Of a DNA stretch of 64,000 nucleotides, positions 45,910 to 55,305 are shown piece by piece; within the stretch, counting starts at the first letter, position 1, and every line of letters begins with the position of its first letter. The translations under genes were made by a program, and so were the position numbers. The stretch lies in assembly GCF_000987775.1 (NCBI RefSeq), contig NZ_LAHO01000009.1:62001-126000 (forward strand), written 5' to 3'. Source of the DNA: Arsukibacterium ikkense (GTDB taxonomy: Bacteria > Pseudomonadota > Gammaproteobacteria > Enterobacterales > Alteromonadaceae). Under the pieces are notes generated by a model. The model was not told the origin of the DNA and did not search any database. It saw nothing but the letters and a program-made list of their open reading frames with translations.

Positions 45910-46404
45910 CTAATGAATTTCTTTGGCCAGCTTCAGCATTTGGGCGCTAAGATGAAAGCCATTCTGCCGGGCTAAGGTTAGGTTCACCCGAAACGATATG
46001 CGCTGTGGTTCGGCAATTAAACCGAACATGGCGCCTTTGCGGAACAGCTCGGCACCTTCAACCACAGTCAGCCGGGCAGGGCTTTGCAGTAACAGTCCCC
46101 AGTCGGCTTGCTTCGCCAGGTGTAAACTTAAAAACAGTACGGTGCATGTCGCCGCCTCATTTGCATCAGTTAACAGCGTTACCTGCTCTTCAGACTGCTG
46201 CAGCATCGCCGTCAGGGCAGTAAATACCTCCGGGTCGCCGCCAATACAGTAATGTTGCCGCTCGGGCACATTGGCAGACCATTCACTGTATTGCACAAAG
46301 CGATATAGCAGCGCGGCTTTTAAGCTGGCCTCTGCCGATTGTGCCTGGATTGCCGGCGCTAACAGCGCTGAGCTCAGGAGCAATAGTGCGGTTAGCCACC
46401 TCAT
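45910..46404 (-). CDS. YfiR-like periplasmic protein
   Basis: 164 residues with a signal peptide (LTALLLLSSALLAPAIQAQ). The mature domain fits DUF4154/YfiR: LKAALLYRFVQYSEW, YCIGGDPEVFTALTAML, VLFLSLHLAKQA, FRKGAMFGLIAEPQRISFRVNLTLARQNGFHLSAQMLKLAKEI. In Pseudomonas, YfiR binds and represses the diguanylate cyclase YfiN from the periplasm. Its ATG overlaps the stop of the TonB receptor (TAATG). The upstream cyclase of the operon is of YfiN type, so the same regulation is likely. Confidence 0.85.
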   Translation of the reverse strand: MRWLTALLLLSSALLAPAIQAQSAEASLKAALLYRFVQYSEWSANVPERQHYCIGGDPEVFTALTAMLQQSEEQVTLLTDANEAATCTVLFLSLHLAKQADWGLLLQSPARLTVVEGAELFRKGAMFGLIAEPQRISFRVNLTLARQNGFHLSAQMLKLAKEIH

Positions 46405-48371
46405 TACCGGAAATTCCAGTTAACAGACAACTCTGCGCTGCGGCCAGGCTGGCGCAGGCTGGCGGCTGAGGGTAGCGGAGCATCCAGGTACACCTTGTCG
46501 AGAGCATTTTTAAGGCCAAATACAACGGATAACTGTGGCGTGCTTTGCCACGAGATCATGAGATCATGGCGGGCATAGCCGGGCAACTGGCGCAAAGGGC
46601 TGGTTCTGGCTGAGGCGGCAAACATATGCCAGTTTAGCTGCAGATCATCCCGGCCCAGCGGTTGGCTGACGTTTAGTTTGAATAACTGCTGTGCCGAGTT
46701 GGTTAAACTAAGCTGATCGTTGTTATAGCGGGCCCGCTGCACACTGGCAGATAGCTGCAGCTGAGTACCCGTTTGCCAGCTTTTGGCTGCGGTAGCTTCA
46801 ATACCCAGCGCTTCAACGGCGCGGTCATTAAAAAACTGGACCAGGGTACTTTGCACATAATTTGCCGTTATCAGATTGCGGACACGGGACTGATAGACAC
46901 TGCTACCAACCGACCAGCCGTTATCGAGCTGAGCATGCCAGTTGGCTTCCAGCGTACGGATTAGCTCTGATTCAGGCACCTCAAGTTGATAAAACAGGTT
47001 CGTTTTTTGCTCGTATTCATTCGGCGCGCGAAAGGCAGTACCGTAACTGAGCCTGACACTTTGCTTATCAGTAAGCTGCCAGACCCAGCCTAACTTCGGG
47101 CTAAACTCGCGCACATCCTGTTTGGTGTAGTCATAGCGAAAGCCGCTGATAAATTTATGATTATCAAACAATTGCCAGCTATGCTGCAGGTAAAAGCCTA
47201 CCCTGTTGTTGTCACTGCTGGCGCCTAATACCGGGATTGTATCGTCGATACTGAACTGGTAGCTCTGGTGGTGATCACGTTGACCGTCAATACCCAGTAA
47301 CAGGTGGTGGCTTGATGCTGGCGTATAGCTTAACCGCAGATCGAGGTTAGTCCATTTGCCGGTCACATCAAACTGATACTGGCGTAACTCGCCGCTGGGG
47401 AAAATAAAAGGGGTGAAAGTGGTGAGACCGAAGCCATTAGTCGATAAATGTGTGTACAACTCCATTTGCTCATTTAAGCGGTGCCCGTGTTGTAACGAGA
47501 TAAAATAATTGCGGTTTTTAATTTTAAATATTTCGCTGCGCGATGGATCTTCGGCCAGCAGCATCGGTTCCTGGCGGGTGCGGGAGACGCCGGCCAGCTG
47601 CAACTGCAAGCGCCGGTAGCGATAGCTGGCCGCCAGTTTGTGATTCAGGTCAGCGTTCTGGCTACGTTGCGAGGTAAGGGGATCCGGTGCATTGATATCC
47701 GGGAAGGCAATGTTGTCTTGCTGGCTATGGCTCAATGACAGCCAGCCTTCGTGGCCACTTTCGTGGCGAACGCCATAGGAAACCGATACATCATGTTGGT
47801 CACGTTGATTGGCGGCGACAGCTAGCTGGCCACCCTGTAATTTATTACCGCGCTTGGTAATAACGTTTACTACCCCCAAAAACGCGTTGTTGCCATAAAG
47901 CGCAGAGCCACTGCCCGGGCTGTACTCTACCCGGTCAATTAATTGTGGAGCAATATAAAAATTATTGCCTATCATGCCAGCATCATAAATATTGTCGTTC
48001 ACCCGGGTGCCATCAACCAGCAGCAACAGCCGGGAATTATAGTCGCCAGGCCGGCCAATGCCCCGGGCAGTCAGGTAACCATAGCTGCTGTCTGAGCTGA
48101 CATATAAGCCGGGAAATAAGCTGAGGATCTGTTCGAGGTTACGTAAACTAAAGCGACGGATCTGCTCATCGGTGACAATATAAGTAACTTGTGATGACTG
48201 GCCGGCGCTTTGCGCATAGCGGGCAGCGGTCGACACCTCTATTCTGGCCGGGTCGGTTGCCGTTTGCTGTCGCAATAGCTCTTCCAGGCTTGGCAATTGT
48301 TGTGCGTGCAGCTGAGCGATGCTTAAGCACAGCAGCAGTGTGCTAGTCAGCACCGTATATCTGATAACCAT
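46404..48371 (-). CDS. TonB-dependent outer-membrane receptor
   Basis: 655 residues from ATG 48371 (GGGG just upstream); the open frame extends to 48467 without a good start. A signal peptide (LTSTLLLCLSIAQLHAQ) is followed by a plug domain (QVTYIVTDEQIRRFSLRNLEQILSLFPG, YGYLTARGIGRPGDYNSRLLLLVDGTRVND, VEYSPGSGSALYGNNAFLGVVNVITKRG) and a beta-barrel with many aromatic strands. It imports siderophore, cobalamin or another large ligand. It overlaps the cyclase gene upstream by 29 bases and the YfiR-like gene downstream, so uptake and c-di-GMP control are in one operon. Confidence 0.9.
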   Translation of the reverse strand: MVIRYTVLTSTLLLCLSIAQLHAQQLPSLEELLRQQTATDPARIEVSTAARYAQSAGQSSQVTYIVTDEQIRRFSLRNLEQILSLFPGLYVSSDSSYGYLTARGIGRPGDYNSRLLLLVDGTRVNDNIYDAGMIGNNFYIAPQLIDRVEYSPGSGSALYGNNAFLGVVNVITKRGNKLQGGQLAVAANQRDQHDVSVSYGVRHESGHEGWLSLSHSQQDNIAFPDINAPDPLTSQRSQNADLNHKLAASYRYRRLQLQLAGVSRTRQEPMLLAEDPSRSEIFKIKNRNYFISLQHGHRLNEQMELYTHLSTNGFGLTTFTPFIFPSGELRQYQFDVTGKWTNLDLRLSYTPASSHHLLLGIDGQRDHHQSYQFSIDDTIPVLGASSDNNRVGFYLQHSWQLFDNHKFISGFRYDYTKQDVREFSPKLGWVWQLTDKQSVRLSYGTAFRAPNEYEQKTNLFYQLEVPESELIRTLEANWHAQLDNGWSVGSSVYQSRVRNLITANYVQSTLVQFFNDRAVEALGIEATAAKSWQTGTQLQLSASVQRARYNNDQLSLTNSAQQLFKLNVSQPLGRDDLQLNWHMFAASARTSPLRQLPGYARHDLMISWQSTPQLSVVFGLKNALDKVYLDAPLPSAASLRQPGRSAELSVNWNFR

Positions 48372-49605
48372 TTTTCCCCGCCCTTTTTGCCTGATACATG
48401 GCTTCATCTGCCAACTGCAGCAATGTGGCTGAATCGATACTGTGCTCTGGACACAGTGCGACGCCAATACTGAGTGTTACCGGCATTTGTGCGTTTTTCA
48501 CCCAGATGGGTCGGCTGATTTGTTGTAATAGTCTTTTACAAACCTGCTCAGTCAGTTGTGGTGTTACCTGTTTTGGCAGCAACAGCGCAAATTCATCGCC
48601 ACCGAGGCGGCACAGCGTGTCGTCGCTTCGAATTGCAGCCTGGATCCGGTTACTCACTTCTATTAACACTTCATCACCGGCATCATGACCGAAGTTGTCA
48701 TTAACGAACTTAAAGTTATCAAGGTCGATAAACAGTAAAGCCGACATCGTTTTATTGTTAAGGCTGTCTGTCACCATTTTATGCAGTAGCTGGCCAAAAC
48801 TATGGCGGTTCGGAAGCTGGGTCAGGCTGTCTTTCAGGGCGAGATGTTCAAGCTCATCACCACGGGCTGCTTGTTGTTGCAGCTCTGTGCTCAGCTCAGT
48901 CTGCCAGATCTCTGCCCGCTTCAGCAGCTCATTAAAGCGCTTCGTTAAACTACCAATTTCATCGTTGTCGACTACGGCTGCCCGTAACGAGAAGTTTCGC
49001 TCACTGGCTACTTTCTCAGCCAGGGCTGACAATGCAACCAGCGGGGATAAGGCCTTGCGCTGGATTTTGATCAACAACCTGGCGGCAAACAGATAAATAA
49101 CCACCATCAGCGCTGACATGATTAGCAAGCCCCTTACAAACCAGTGCATCAGCTGATGCAACCTTTCCCGGACAACTAACACCCCTTCGGCTTTGTCTCT
49201 TACCATTACTGGCACCACCAGCTCAATTTCCAGCCCCCGGTAACGTCGTTGTGGCTCCGTCGGTATCGGTTGTTGCTGCCATTGCAATGTGGGCAGTTTG
49301 GCTATGCCAGCAAACAGTTCACCTTGTGCAGTGTAGAGCGCAAGGCCGCTAAGTTCGCGGTTTTCGCCCAGCACTGCCAACTCGCGCTGTGCTGCCTCAG
49401 GATCATTAAACACCAGCATTGCTGCTACATTGCTGGCTAGCTGAACGGCAGCCAGTTCGGCGGCGCTGCCCTGGCGTTCACGGGCTGTCAGCCACAGCAT
49501 CACGGCGATCAGTAAAAAACTGATTAGCATACTGCTAAGCAAAACAGTCAGGTTCTGCCGGGTGAGCTTGCGAACCAGAGACTGGCGTGGTGTAGTTGGA
49601 GTCAA
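48343..49605 (-). CDS. YfiN-like membrane diguanylate cyclase (CHASE8-HAMP-GGDEF)
   Basis: 420 residues. First membrane helix at about 22-42, a periplasmic domain with LASNVAAMLVFNDPEAAQRELAVL (the CHASE8 pattern of YfiN/TpbB), a second helix near 165-190, a HAMP linker, and a GGDEF domain with intact LGGDEF and an RSDD inhibitory site five residues upstream. It makes c-di-GMP at the inner membrane. It is the first gene of the operon, ahead of the TonB receptor and the YfiR-like protein, where Pseudomonas has yfiB. Confidence 0.9.
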   Translation of the reverse strand: MTPTTPRQSLVRKLTRQNLTVLLSSMLISFLLIAVMLWLTARERQGSAAELAAVQLASNVAAMLVFNDPEAAQRELAVLGENRELSGLALYTAQGELFAGIAKLPTLQWQQQPIPTEPQRRYRGLEIELVVPVMVRDKAEGVLVVRERLHQLMHWFVRGLLIMSALMVVIYLFAARLLIKIQRKALSPLVALSALAEKVASERNFSLRAAVVDNDEIGSLTKRFNELLKRAEIWQTELSTELQQQAARGDELEHLALKDSLTQLPNRHSFGQLLHKMVTDSLNNKTMSALLFIDLDNFKFVNDNFGHDAGDEVLIEVSNRIQAAIRSDDTLCRLGGDEFALLLPKQVTPQLTEQVCKRLLQQISRPIWVKNAQMPVTLSIGVALCPEHSIDSATLLQLADEAMYQAKRAGKNGYQIYGAD

Positions 49606-49746
49606 CAGGGGCTCTTACCTTATCTGTAAAATACTTATACCAGATTAAGCTAAATAAAGTAGCTTTACATCAATTGATTATAGAAGAAATCGGCAATTTG
49701 CAAAGGCGGGAACAATGAGCACGACCAGCAAACAGCTAGAGTCTGA

Positions 49747-49950
49747 CTGCGATGTACAGCAAGGCTGTGCGGCGATATTAACCTGATGGTGGCGGGCAAG
49801 GGCATCGTGCACTCAGAGCGCGAGCGCCCGGAAGTCACTAACAGCGTGCACCGGTTGCATGGCTTACAGCTGTGGATGGCCCTGCCCGAAACAGACGAAG
49901 AAACAGAGCCGGCGTTTTATCATTATCCGGCCTCGGCTATCCCGGCGATG
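49747..49950 (+). pseudogene. Pirin-family gene remnant
   Basis: The frame CGDINLMVAGKGIVHSER ... LHGLQLWMALP ... EPAFYHYPASAIP matches the central metal-binding part of pirin proteins. It has a stop at 49744 on the 5' side and leaves the family after about 49950, so both ends are lost. No ATG with a ribosome site fits a whole protein. Confidence 0.7.
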
Positions 49951-49977
49951 GTCATTTTATATGTCTGCAATACATAT

Positions 49978-50003
49978 CCCCGTGCTAACAGATTAGCGCG
50001 GGG
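49978..50003. terminator. Hairpin between the pirin remnant and the nuclease gene
   Basis: CCCCG-T-GCTAA / TTAGC-G-CGGGG with a four-base loop. No T-run on either side; may end transcription of the nuclease gene on the minus strand. Confidence 0.4.
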
Positions 50004-50018
50004 CTACTGAGTTAGCTC

Positions 50019-50789
50019 TTAACACCCCAGCTTCTTTTTCAAACCACCTACCTGGCCTTCTACTGCCGGCTCTTTATAGGCTGGCAGGGTTGGCATTATG
50101 TTCAGGCCAGTGCGCGCTTCAACCTGGTTAATGGTCACTTCGCGTGGGCAAAAGCTGGCAGCTCGCGCCAGATTTTGCTCCATAATATAGGCTGACGCCT
50201 CAACCCAGCCGGCGTTATTAGTGATTACCACCTTAAAATAGCCAGACGGAATGGTATGGCTTTCATCTGCGCCTGGCAAAGTGCCAAAATACCACTCATA
50301 CAAGGGGCCGGTAACCACATACACATGCTGACCAGTACGTGCCAGATTGCGCACTGCGGTTTCTAATTTTACCCAGGCGCCCTGGTTTAAATTGGCCGCT
50401 TGTGGCGTGATGTTCGACAAATAGTTGGTCATGGCCCAATAAGGGGTATTACTAAAAGCGGCTAAAGGCACCTGATGGCCGCGGTCTGTACCCAGTACGG
50501 CGGCAGCATCGGTGTAGTCGGCAGGCTCAAGCGTATGGGCCGGATTGATATCCGGATCGGCCCGCCAGGTGCGGCTGCGGCTGGGACCATCAATGGTATG
50601 GGGGGTAACCTGATAGGCCACCCAGTTAGCAAATTTGCTGCTGCTGTTGTTATGCAGGGTATAAATAGGCCGCTCAATGGTCTGGCCGGATTTACCGGTA
50701 GGGCAGCCATAGACACAGTTGGCAGCGCTTGCAATGCCGCTATACAGCAGGGTAATAATTACGAAGGTAAACTGGGTTATGGTTTTCAT
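50019..50789 (-). CDS. Secreted DNA/RNA non-specific endonuclease
   Basis: 256 residues from ATG 50789 (AAGG upstream; the frame opens at 50816). A signal peptide (FTFVIITLLYSGIASA) leads to a beta-beta-alpha-metal nuclease domain: TDRGHQVPLAAF carries the catalytic DRGH motif and NYLSNITPQAANLNQGAW the metal-binding Asn, as in Serratia nuclease. Several cysteines (CVYGCP at the N-terminus, more at the end) suggest disulfides. It would degrade extracellular nucleic acid for nutrients or biofilm turnover. Confidence 0.9.
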   Translation of the reverse strand: MKTITQFTFVIITLLYSGIASAANCVYGCPTGKSGQTIERPIYTLHNNSSSKFANWVAYQVTPHTIDGPSRSRTWRADPDINPAHTLEPADYTDAAAVLGTDRGHQVPLAAFSNTPYWAMTNYLSNITPQAANLNQGAWVKLETAVRNLARTGQHVYVVTGPLYEWYFGTLPGADESHTIPSGYFKVVITNNAGWVEASAYIMEQNLARAASFCPREVTINQVEARTGLNIMPTLPAYKEPAVEGQVGGLKKKLGC

Positions 50790-50949
50790 TTTAATACCTT
50801 GGTTGGTGAGTTCCAAGGCATCGTGAATGAGTAAGGTTACACAGAGATGACTGATTTTTGAACGTTTTATGTGCTAAGTCGATGGAAAGCAATCCAAACT
50901 AAGTCAGCATAACTTATGGCTATTAAGGCTTTCTTTTCATGCTCTCCCG

Positions 50950-51597
50950 CTACGCCTGTTTGGGCTGGTGTTTGTTTGCGGTGAAATGCACCAGCCGCGA
51001 ATTGATATAGTTACGGCACAAAGCAGCCTCGGCATAATTTTCGGGGATATCAGCTGCTTCTTGCTCGTGGTGATAGATAACAAAGCCTGCCTTTTGGTAG
51101 GTAGAAAGTGCAGCGGGGTGATCAGCTGAACAGGTATGCACCCACACCTTACTACTACCCGCAGCGCCGGTGTCAGTCAGGGGTATTGCTGTTTTTAACC
51201 ATTGCTGGGCCAGTGCAATAGCAGCTTGCGCCAGTGTCGGGCCTAAGCCACGGCCGGTAAACGCTGGCAGTAGTCCAAAGAACTTAAGTTCAACACTGGG
51301 CGCCTGCTCAGCTGCAGGGTGATACTTCAGTTCAACAAAACCGGCTATGGTACCGCCCTGATACAGCACCCAGGTGCGAACGGTACCTGTGCTTAAATAA
51401 CTTAACCACTGCTGATAATCCCAGCTAAGGCGGCTAAACCACTGCCAGTGGTTGCCCACCGCGCCAAATAAAAACTGGCTTAGCTCCGGGCTGGGGATGG
51501 TTGCTTCCATTAACAAGCAGTCAGCCGGCCAGCTGGGCAGGGGCAACGCCGGCCCCTGATAGTGCAAATACCAGGTGGTTATAAGGGTGTTGGTCAT
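50950..51597 (-). CDS. GNAT family N-acetyltransferase
   Basis: 215 residues. The acetyl-CoA binding motif is FFGLLPAFTGRGLGPTLAQAAIALAQQW (R-G-x-G pattern), preceded by the strand GTIAGFVELKYHP and followed by VWVHTCSADHPAALSTYQKAGFVIYHHE. N-acetyltransferase of unknown substrate. No partner gene is adjacent; it lies between the nuclease gene and a small unknown gene on the same strand. Confidence 0.85.
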   Translation of the reverse strand: MTNTLITTWYLHYQGPALPLPSWPADCLLMEATIPSPELSQFLFGAVGNHWQWFSRLSWDYQQWLSYLSTGTVRTWVLYQGGTIAGFVELKYHPAAEQAPSVELKFFGLLPAFTGRGLGPTLAQAAIALAQQWLKTAIPLTDTGAAGSSKVWVHTCSADHPAALSTYQKAGFVIYHHEQEAADIPENYAEAALCRNYINSRLVHFTANKHQPKQA

Positions 51598-51685
51598 AGT
51601 TTATGCTTCATCATGCTAGCCGCCGGGATCTGTCGCGCCCTTTGAAGTTAATTGTCATATTTTGATACTAAAGCCAGCTGGTTGA

Positions 51686-52108
51686 TTATGGTAGTACTTT
51701 AGTAAACTGGTTACAATTTACCTTAAAGCCCTCACTGGCGAGCCAGTCCAGTGCCGCTTGCTGTTCAGTGAACTCCTGCTGGCGGAAATTGACGCTGGAT
51801 TTCGGGTTCATTCTGTCTAACTGATATTGCTTTAACATATTTTCCCGATAAACCTTGGCCGAGCACACCATATTATGTGCAACGGCCCAGTTCGCCAGAT
51901 CTTTGAGAACCGGCTCCACTTCGGGCGTAGCGAGGATCCAGTCATCCAATAATAAAATGTGCGCCCAGGGTTGGTGATACAACTGTGTCGCTTGTTGTTT
52001 AAAGCTGGCACAGTAATCGTGGGCAGTGATTAAATCCCAGCCACCTGCGGCATAAGTAAACAACAGCTGGTTGTGCTGGCTAACGGTAAAGTGGCCACGA
52101 TAGCTCAT
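51686..52108 (-). CDS. Hypothetical cytoplasmic protein
   Basis: 140 residues from ATG 52108 (GAGGTG five bases upstream; the frame opens at 52192). It has alternating strands and helices (HFTVSQHNQLLFTYAAGGWDLITAHDYCASFKQQA, WAHILLLDDWILATPEVEPVLKDLANWAVAHNM, QQAALDWLASEGF), a pattern like STAS/SpoIIAA-like folds. Not assigned to a family. Divergent from the SMP-30-like gene. Confidence 0.6.
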   Translation of the reverse strand: MSYRGHFTVSQHNQLLFTYAAGGWDLITAHDYCASFKQQATQLYHQPWAHILLLDDWILATPEVEPVLKDLANWAVAHNMVCSAKVYRENMLKQYQLDRMNPKSSVNFRQQEFTEQQAALDWLASEGFKVNCNQFTKVLP

Positions 52109-52220
52109 AAAGCACCTCAGGTTGGCTGGCAATGTGATTAACCGGACTATAGTTATAGTCAACTTTTGCCGCTTCGGACAAGCCAGTGGCAACTAAACCA
52201 GCAGCGAAGGACGTTAAAAT

Positions 52221-53219
52221 ATGAAATTTATGCGGTTGATTAGCTTTACGCTAGGCGTTTTCGGCGCACCATTGTATGGCCAGATACCTGCGCAACCGGT
52301 TAAGGTGCAGCAGAGCGAAATGCTGCAACTGGTAGCAGCCGATGCCAGGCTGGAGATACTGGCTGAGGGGTTTCGTTGGTCTGAAGGGCCGGTTGTGGAA
52401 CCCGGCACTGGCGATGTACTGTTTTCTGATGTACCCGCCAATAAAGTATACCGCTGGAATGAAAGTGCCGGGTTGACGGTTTATCTGGCGCCGTCAGGCT
52501 ATACCGGGCTTTATCCGGCTGACAATCCGCAGCAAGGGGCCAATGGGCTTATTTTCAACCAGCAACAGCAATTAGTGTTGGCGCAGCATGGCGATCGGCG
52601 CCTGGCGGTGTTAACGGCTATTGAGCAGGGCCAGCCGCAGTATCAGACCCTGGTTAGTCATTATCAGGGCAAGTTACTGAATAGCCCGAACGATGTAGTG
52701 CAACATAGCAGTGGCGCTTATTATTTTACCGACCCACCTTATGGCTTAGCCGGTGGCGATAAGGCCGGCCAGAAGCAGCAAATGACAAATGCTGTATACC
52801 GACTGGCAACCGACGGTTCGCTGAGCCAGCTGGCAACCAACCTTAACCGGCCAAATGGCCTGGCGTTTTCCCCTGATGAAAAGTGGTTATATGTGGCAAA
52901 TTCAGAGCACACTGCTGCGCAGTGGTGGCGTTATCCGGTAGCCAGGGATGGTAAGTTGGGGGAGCCGGAGCTGTTTTTTGATGCCAGCCGTTACACTGAA
53001 ACCAGCCGGGGGTTACCCGATGGTTTAAAGGTATTGCCATCAGGCCATCTGCTGGCCACCGGGCCCGGTGGGGTCTGGATATTTACTGCTGCTGGTACGC
53101 ATTTAGGCACTATAGAAACGGGTGTGGCACCAGCTAATGTCGCGTTGTCGCCTGATAATCGCTATTTGTATATTACCGCTACCAACTACTTACTGCGGAT
53201 AGCTTTGCTGACGTTATAG
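52221..53219 (+). CDS. SMP-30/gluconolactonase-like protein, exported
   Basis: 332 residues. A signal peptide (LISFTLGVFGAPLYGQ) is followed by a six-bladed beta-propeller: FRWSEGPVVEPGTGDVLFSDVPANKVYRW, LLNSPNDVVQHSSGAYYFTDPPYG, NRPNGLAFSPDEKWLYVANS and GLPDGLKVLPSGHLLATGPGGVWIF. The Glu, Asn and Asp metal ligands of the family sit in these blades. Likely a periplasmic lactonase or related hydrolase. AAGGA precedes the start. Confidence 0.85.
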   Translation: MKFMRLISFTLGVFGAPLYGQIPAQPVKVQQSEMLQLVAADARLEILAEGFRWSEGPVVEPGTGDVLFSDVPANKVYRWNESAGLTVYLAPSGYTGLYPADNPQQGANGLIFNQQQQLVLAQHGDRRLAVLTAIEQGQPQYQTLVSHYQGKLLNSPNDVVQHSSGAYYFTDPPYGLAGGDKAGQKQQMTNAVYRLATDGSLSQLATNLNRPNGLAFSPDEKWLYVANSEHTAAQWWRYPVARDGKLGEPELFFDASRYTETSRGLPDGLKVLPSGHLLATGPGGVWIFTAAGTHLGTIETGVAPANVALSPDNRYLYITATNYLLRIALLTL

Positions 53220-53234
53220 CGACCAGCTCAGGTT

Positions 53235-54767
53235 TTAGCGTTTAAAACCAATCCGAAAGCCGCCCCAGTGTTTACCATTAACGTAAATGGGAACCGACAA
53301 GTCGTGCAATATTTCACCGGTGTCGCGTTTGTAAGTTTGTAACAGCATGGCTTCGCGGTTGCTACCACAACGGCTGCCGGTGCGATCGGCAAAAATGCGT
53401 TTACTGCGGTTCGTCAGTAAGTCTTTGTGGTAATCGCCAGTCAGGGGTTGGCTGAACTTTTTATTGTGGGTCGGGAAATAGCCTTTGCTATCCACCGCAC
53501 CGGCATATAATACCTGAGCATTCCGGCTTAAGATGGGTTCCTGCACCTGAGGAAAGGTCTGGTCGGTATAGCTGTCGTAAGCAGTATGGAACTTCTCCGG
53601 GTTAGTGTTGGCTATCGGTTGGTAGTTTTTGGCAAACAGCTGTTGCTCGCTGAATTTGCCATTGATAATGCCTTGCTGCAATAAGCCGGCAATAGCGTCG
53701 GCGGCTTGCTGCGCTTCTGCCAGTATCGGACTGTAAAAACTGTGATGGTCGAGCTGGCTGAGCTCACGATAAATACTTTCAGTTTCCATTGATAAATCAA
53801 TAGCCTGATTAGCAATGTTACTGCCTTTTTGTTCAATAGTATTCAGGCCTTCGCTGACGCTGCTAATCGACTCCGTTATCGTCTTACTGGTATGAGCCAG
53901 GCTGGCACCGGCCTGCTCTAACTGGTTAGTGGCGGTGGCGGCTTGCGCTATTTCGCTGTTGATGCAGGTAAAACCGCTGGCAACTTGTTGTAGCTGCTGC
54001 TGTACCTCACTACTTTTTGTTACCAGGGCGTTCATTTGATCAGCGGTCTGGCCGCTTTGCTGGCGAATTTCTGCCAGCATCCTGGCAATATCAGCGGTGG
54101 CGCCCGAGGTTTTGCTGGCCAGCGCCCGCACTTCTTCTGCTACAACGGCAAACCCCCGGCCCTGCTCCCCGGCTCTGGCGGCCTCTATAGCTGCATTCAG
54201 CGCCAGCAGATTGGTCTGATCGGCAACATTATTAATGACTTCGGTGATCCGCTGAATATTGTCGGCAGAGTTACGTAACTGCTCCAGCTCCCGGGCAGAG
54301 TCGTTGACCGAGCTGGCCAGCTGCTTCAGACTCAGCACACTGCCAGATAGCTGATTATCGGCTTGCTGGCAGGCACTGGCGGTGTGTTGAATGCTTTGGT
54401 TCAGAGTTTGCAGGCTGTCGTTCAACTGGTTGCTGGTATGGCTGAGTTCATTACTGCTATGGGCAATCTGGCTGCTGCTCTGGGCACTGTGTTTAATATC
54501 GTTATTCAGGCTATCAATAAAAAAAGACACTTCAGCTGAGCCAATCGCCAGTTTGGAGGTAGATTCTTCCATTTTTGCCATATCCGGCGTTTTCTGCTCC
54601 GGCAATGTTGCAATAGCCGCTTGGGGGCGTTGCAACCAATATTGTAAGGCAAAGTAGCCCAGCAGCAGTAATAGTAGCAAGATGCTGCTACCCAGGCTGG
54701 CACTGCTTAGCCAGTAACCGGCCAGCAGGGCCGCTATTAATCCAAGATTAACTAACCAAACCAACAT
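53235..54767 (-). CDS. Methyl-accepting chemotaxis protein with C-terminal sensor extension
   Basis: 510 residues from ATG 54767 (GGAG six bases upstream; the frame opens at 54935). Two membrane helices at the N-terminus with almost no periplasmic loop, then a signalling domain with the hairpin tip [40 protein letters not shown]. After it comes a 150-residue extension ([61 protein letters not shown]) that looks like a ligand-binding PAS/Cache-like domain. It senses a cytoplasmic signal, since no periplasmic domain exists. Confidence 0.88.
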   Translation of the reverse strand: MLVWLVNLGLIAALLAGYWLSSASLGSSILLLLLLLGYFALQYWLQRPQAAIATLPEQKTPDMAKMEESTSKLAIGSAEVSFFIDSLNNDIKHSAQSSSQIAHSSNELSHTSNQLNDSLQTLNQSIQHTASACQQADNQLSGSVLSLKQLASSVNDSARELEQLRNSADNIQRITEVINNVADQTNLLALNAAIEAARAGEQGRGFAVVAEEVRALASKTSGATADIARMLAEIRQQSGQTADQMNALVTKSSEVQQQLQQVASGFTCINSEIAQAATATNQLEQAGASLAHTSKTITESISSVSEGLNTIEQKGSNIANQAIDLSMETESIYRELSQLDHHSFYSPILAEAQQAADAIAGLLQQGIINGKFSEQQLFAKNYQPIANTNPEKFHTAYDSYTDQTFPQVQEPILSRNAQVLYAGAVDSKGYFPTHNKKFSQPLTGDYHKDLLTNRSKRIFADRTGSRCGSNREAMLLQTYKRDTGEILHDLSVPIYVNGKHWGGFRIGFKR

Positions 54768-54901
54768 ATTAACTCCGGAATATGCACTATGCTTGTACGT
54801 ACTATGGCAGAAAACAAAAGGCGGTAAAGGATTACTGGCCGGGCTGCTACTAAAGTCTAGGCTGTTTTTTGCACTAAATAGTTGATGTCTGTCAAAACCA
54901 C

Positions 54902-54926
54902 CTGGCAATTTTGCCAGTATTATAAT
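54902..54926 (+). promoter_or_regulatory. Palindrome and -10 element upstream of the HiPIP gene
   Basis: CTGGCAATTTTGCCAG (54902-54917) is a perfect 16-bp palindrome followed by TATAAT at 54921-54926, about 27 bases before the ATG. No good -35 is seen, so the palindrome may be an activator site. Confidence 0.4.
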
Positions 54927-54952
54927 AATAACCAAATGCAGGAGAGTTATTT

Positions 54953-55249
54953 ATGAGCAACTTAGATCGTCGCACCTTTTTTAAAATTTCAGCCGGGACG
55001 GTAATTGGTATTACGGCAGGTGGTGTCAGCCTTAGTGCGCTGGCCGCGGAAAAGCTGAAACTGGACGACCCCCTGGCCGCAGCCATGCGCTACACCCATA
55101 AGTCGGAAGTTGAGGGGCAAATTTGTGGTAATTGTAATTTGATCCAGGGCGAAGATGGCCAGGAGTGGCGCCCCTGCGCCATTTTCCCGGGCAAGCTGGT
55201 TGCCAATGAGGGATGGTGCGCAGCCTGGGTTAAGAAAATCGCAGCTTAA
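54953..55249 (+). CDS. High-potential iron-sulfur protein (HiPIP)
   Basis: 98 residues. A Tat-type signal (RRTFFKISAG, hydrophobic stretch, LSALA) is followed by the HiPIP pattern: CGNC, CAIFPGKLV and GWCAAWV, four cysteines binding one 4Fe-4S cluster. It is a periplasmic soluble electron carrier, often between the bc1 complex and terminal oxidases or reductases. AGGAG lies before the ATG. A terminator follows; the gene is a single transcription unit. Confidence 0.93.
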   Translation: MSNLDRRTFFKISAGTVIGITAGGVSLSALAAEKLKLDDPLAAAMRYTHKSEVEGQICGNCNLIQGEDGQEWRPCAIFPGKLVANEGWCAAWVKKIAA

Positions 55250-55270
55250 GGTAGCACTTGGGTTTAAACA

Positions 55271-55297
55271 AAAACGGCCTGATAGGCCGTTTTTTTA
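55271..55297 (+). terminator. Bidirectional terminator
   Basis: AAAACGGCC-TGATA-GGCCGTTTTTTT. Serves the HiPIP gene and the FolM-like gene on the other strand. Confidence 0.9.
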
Positions 55298-55305
55298 TAA
55301 GGGTG

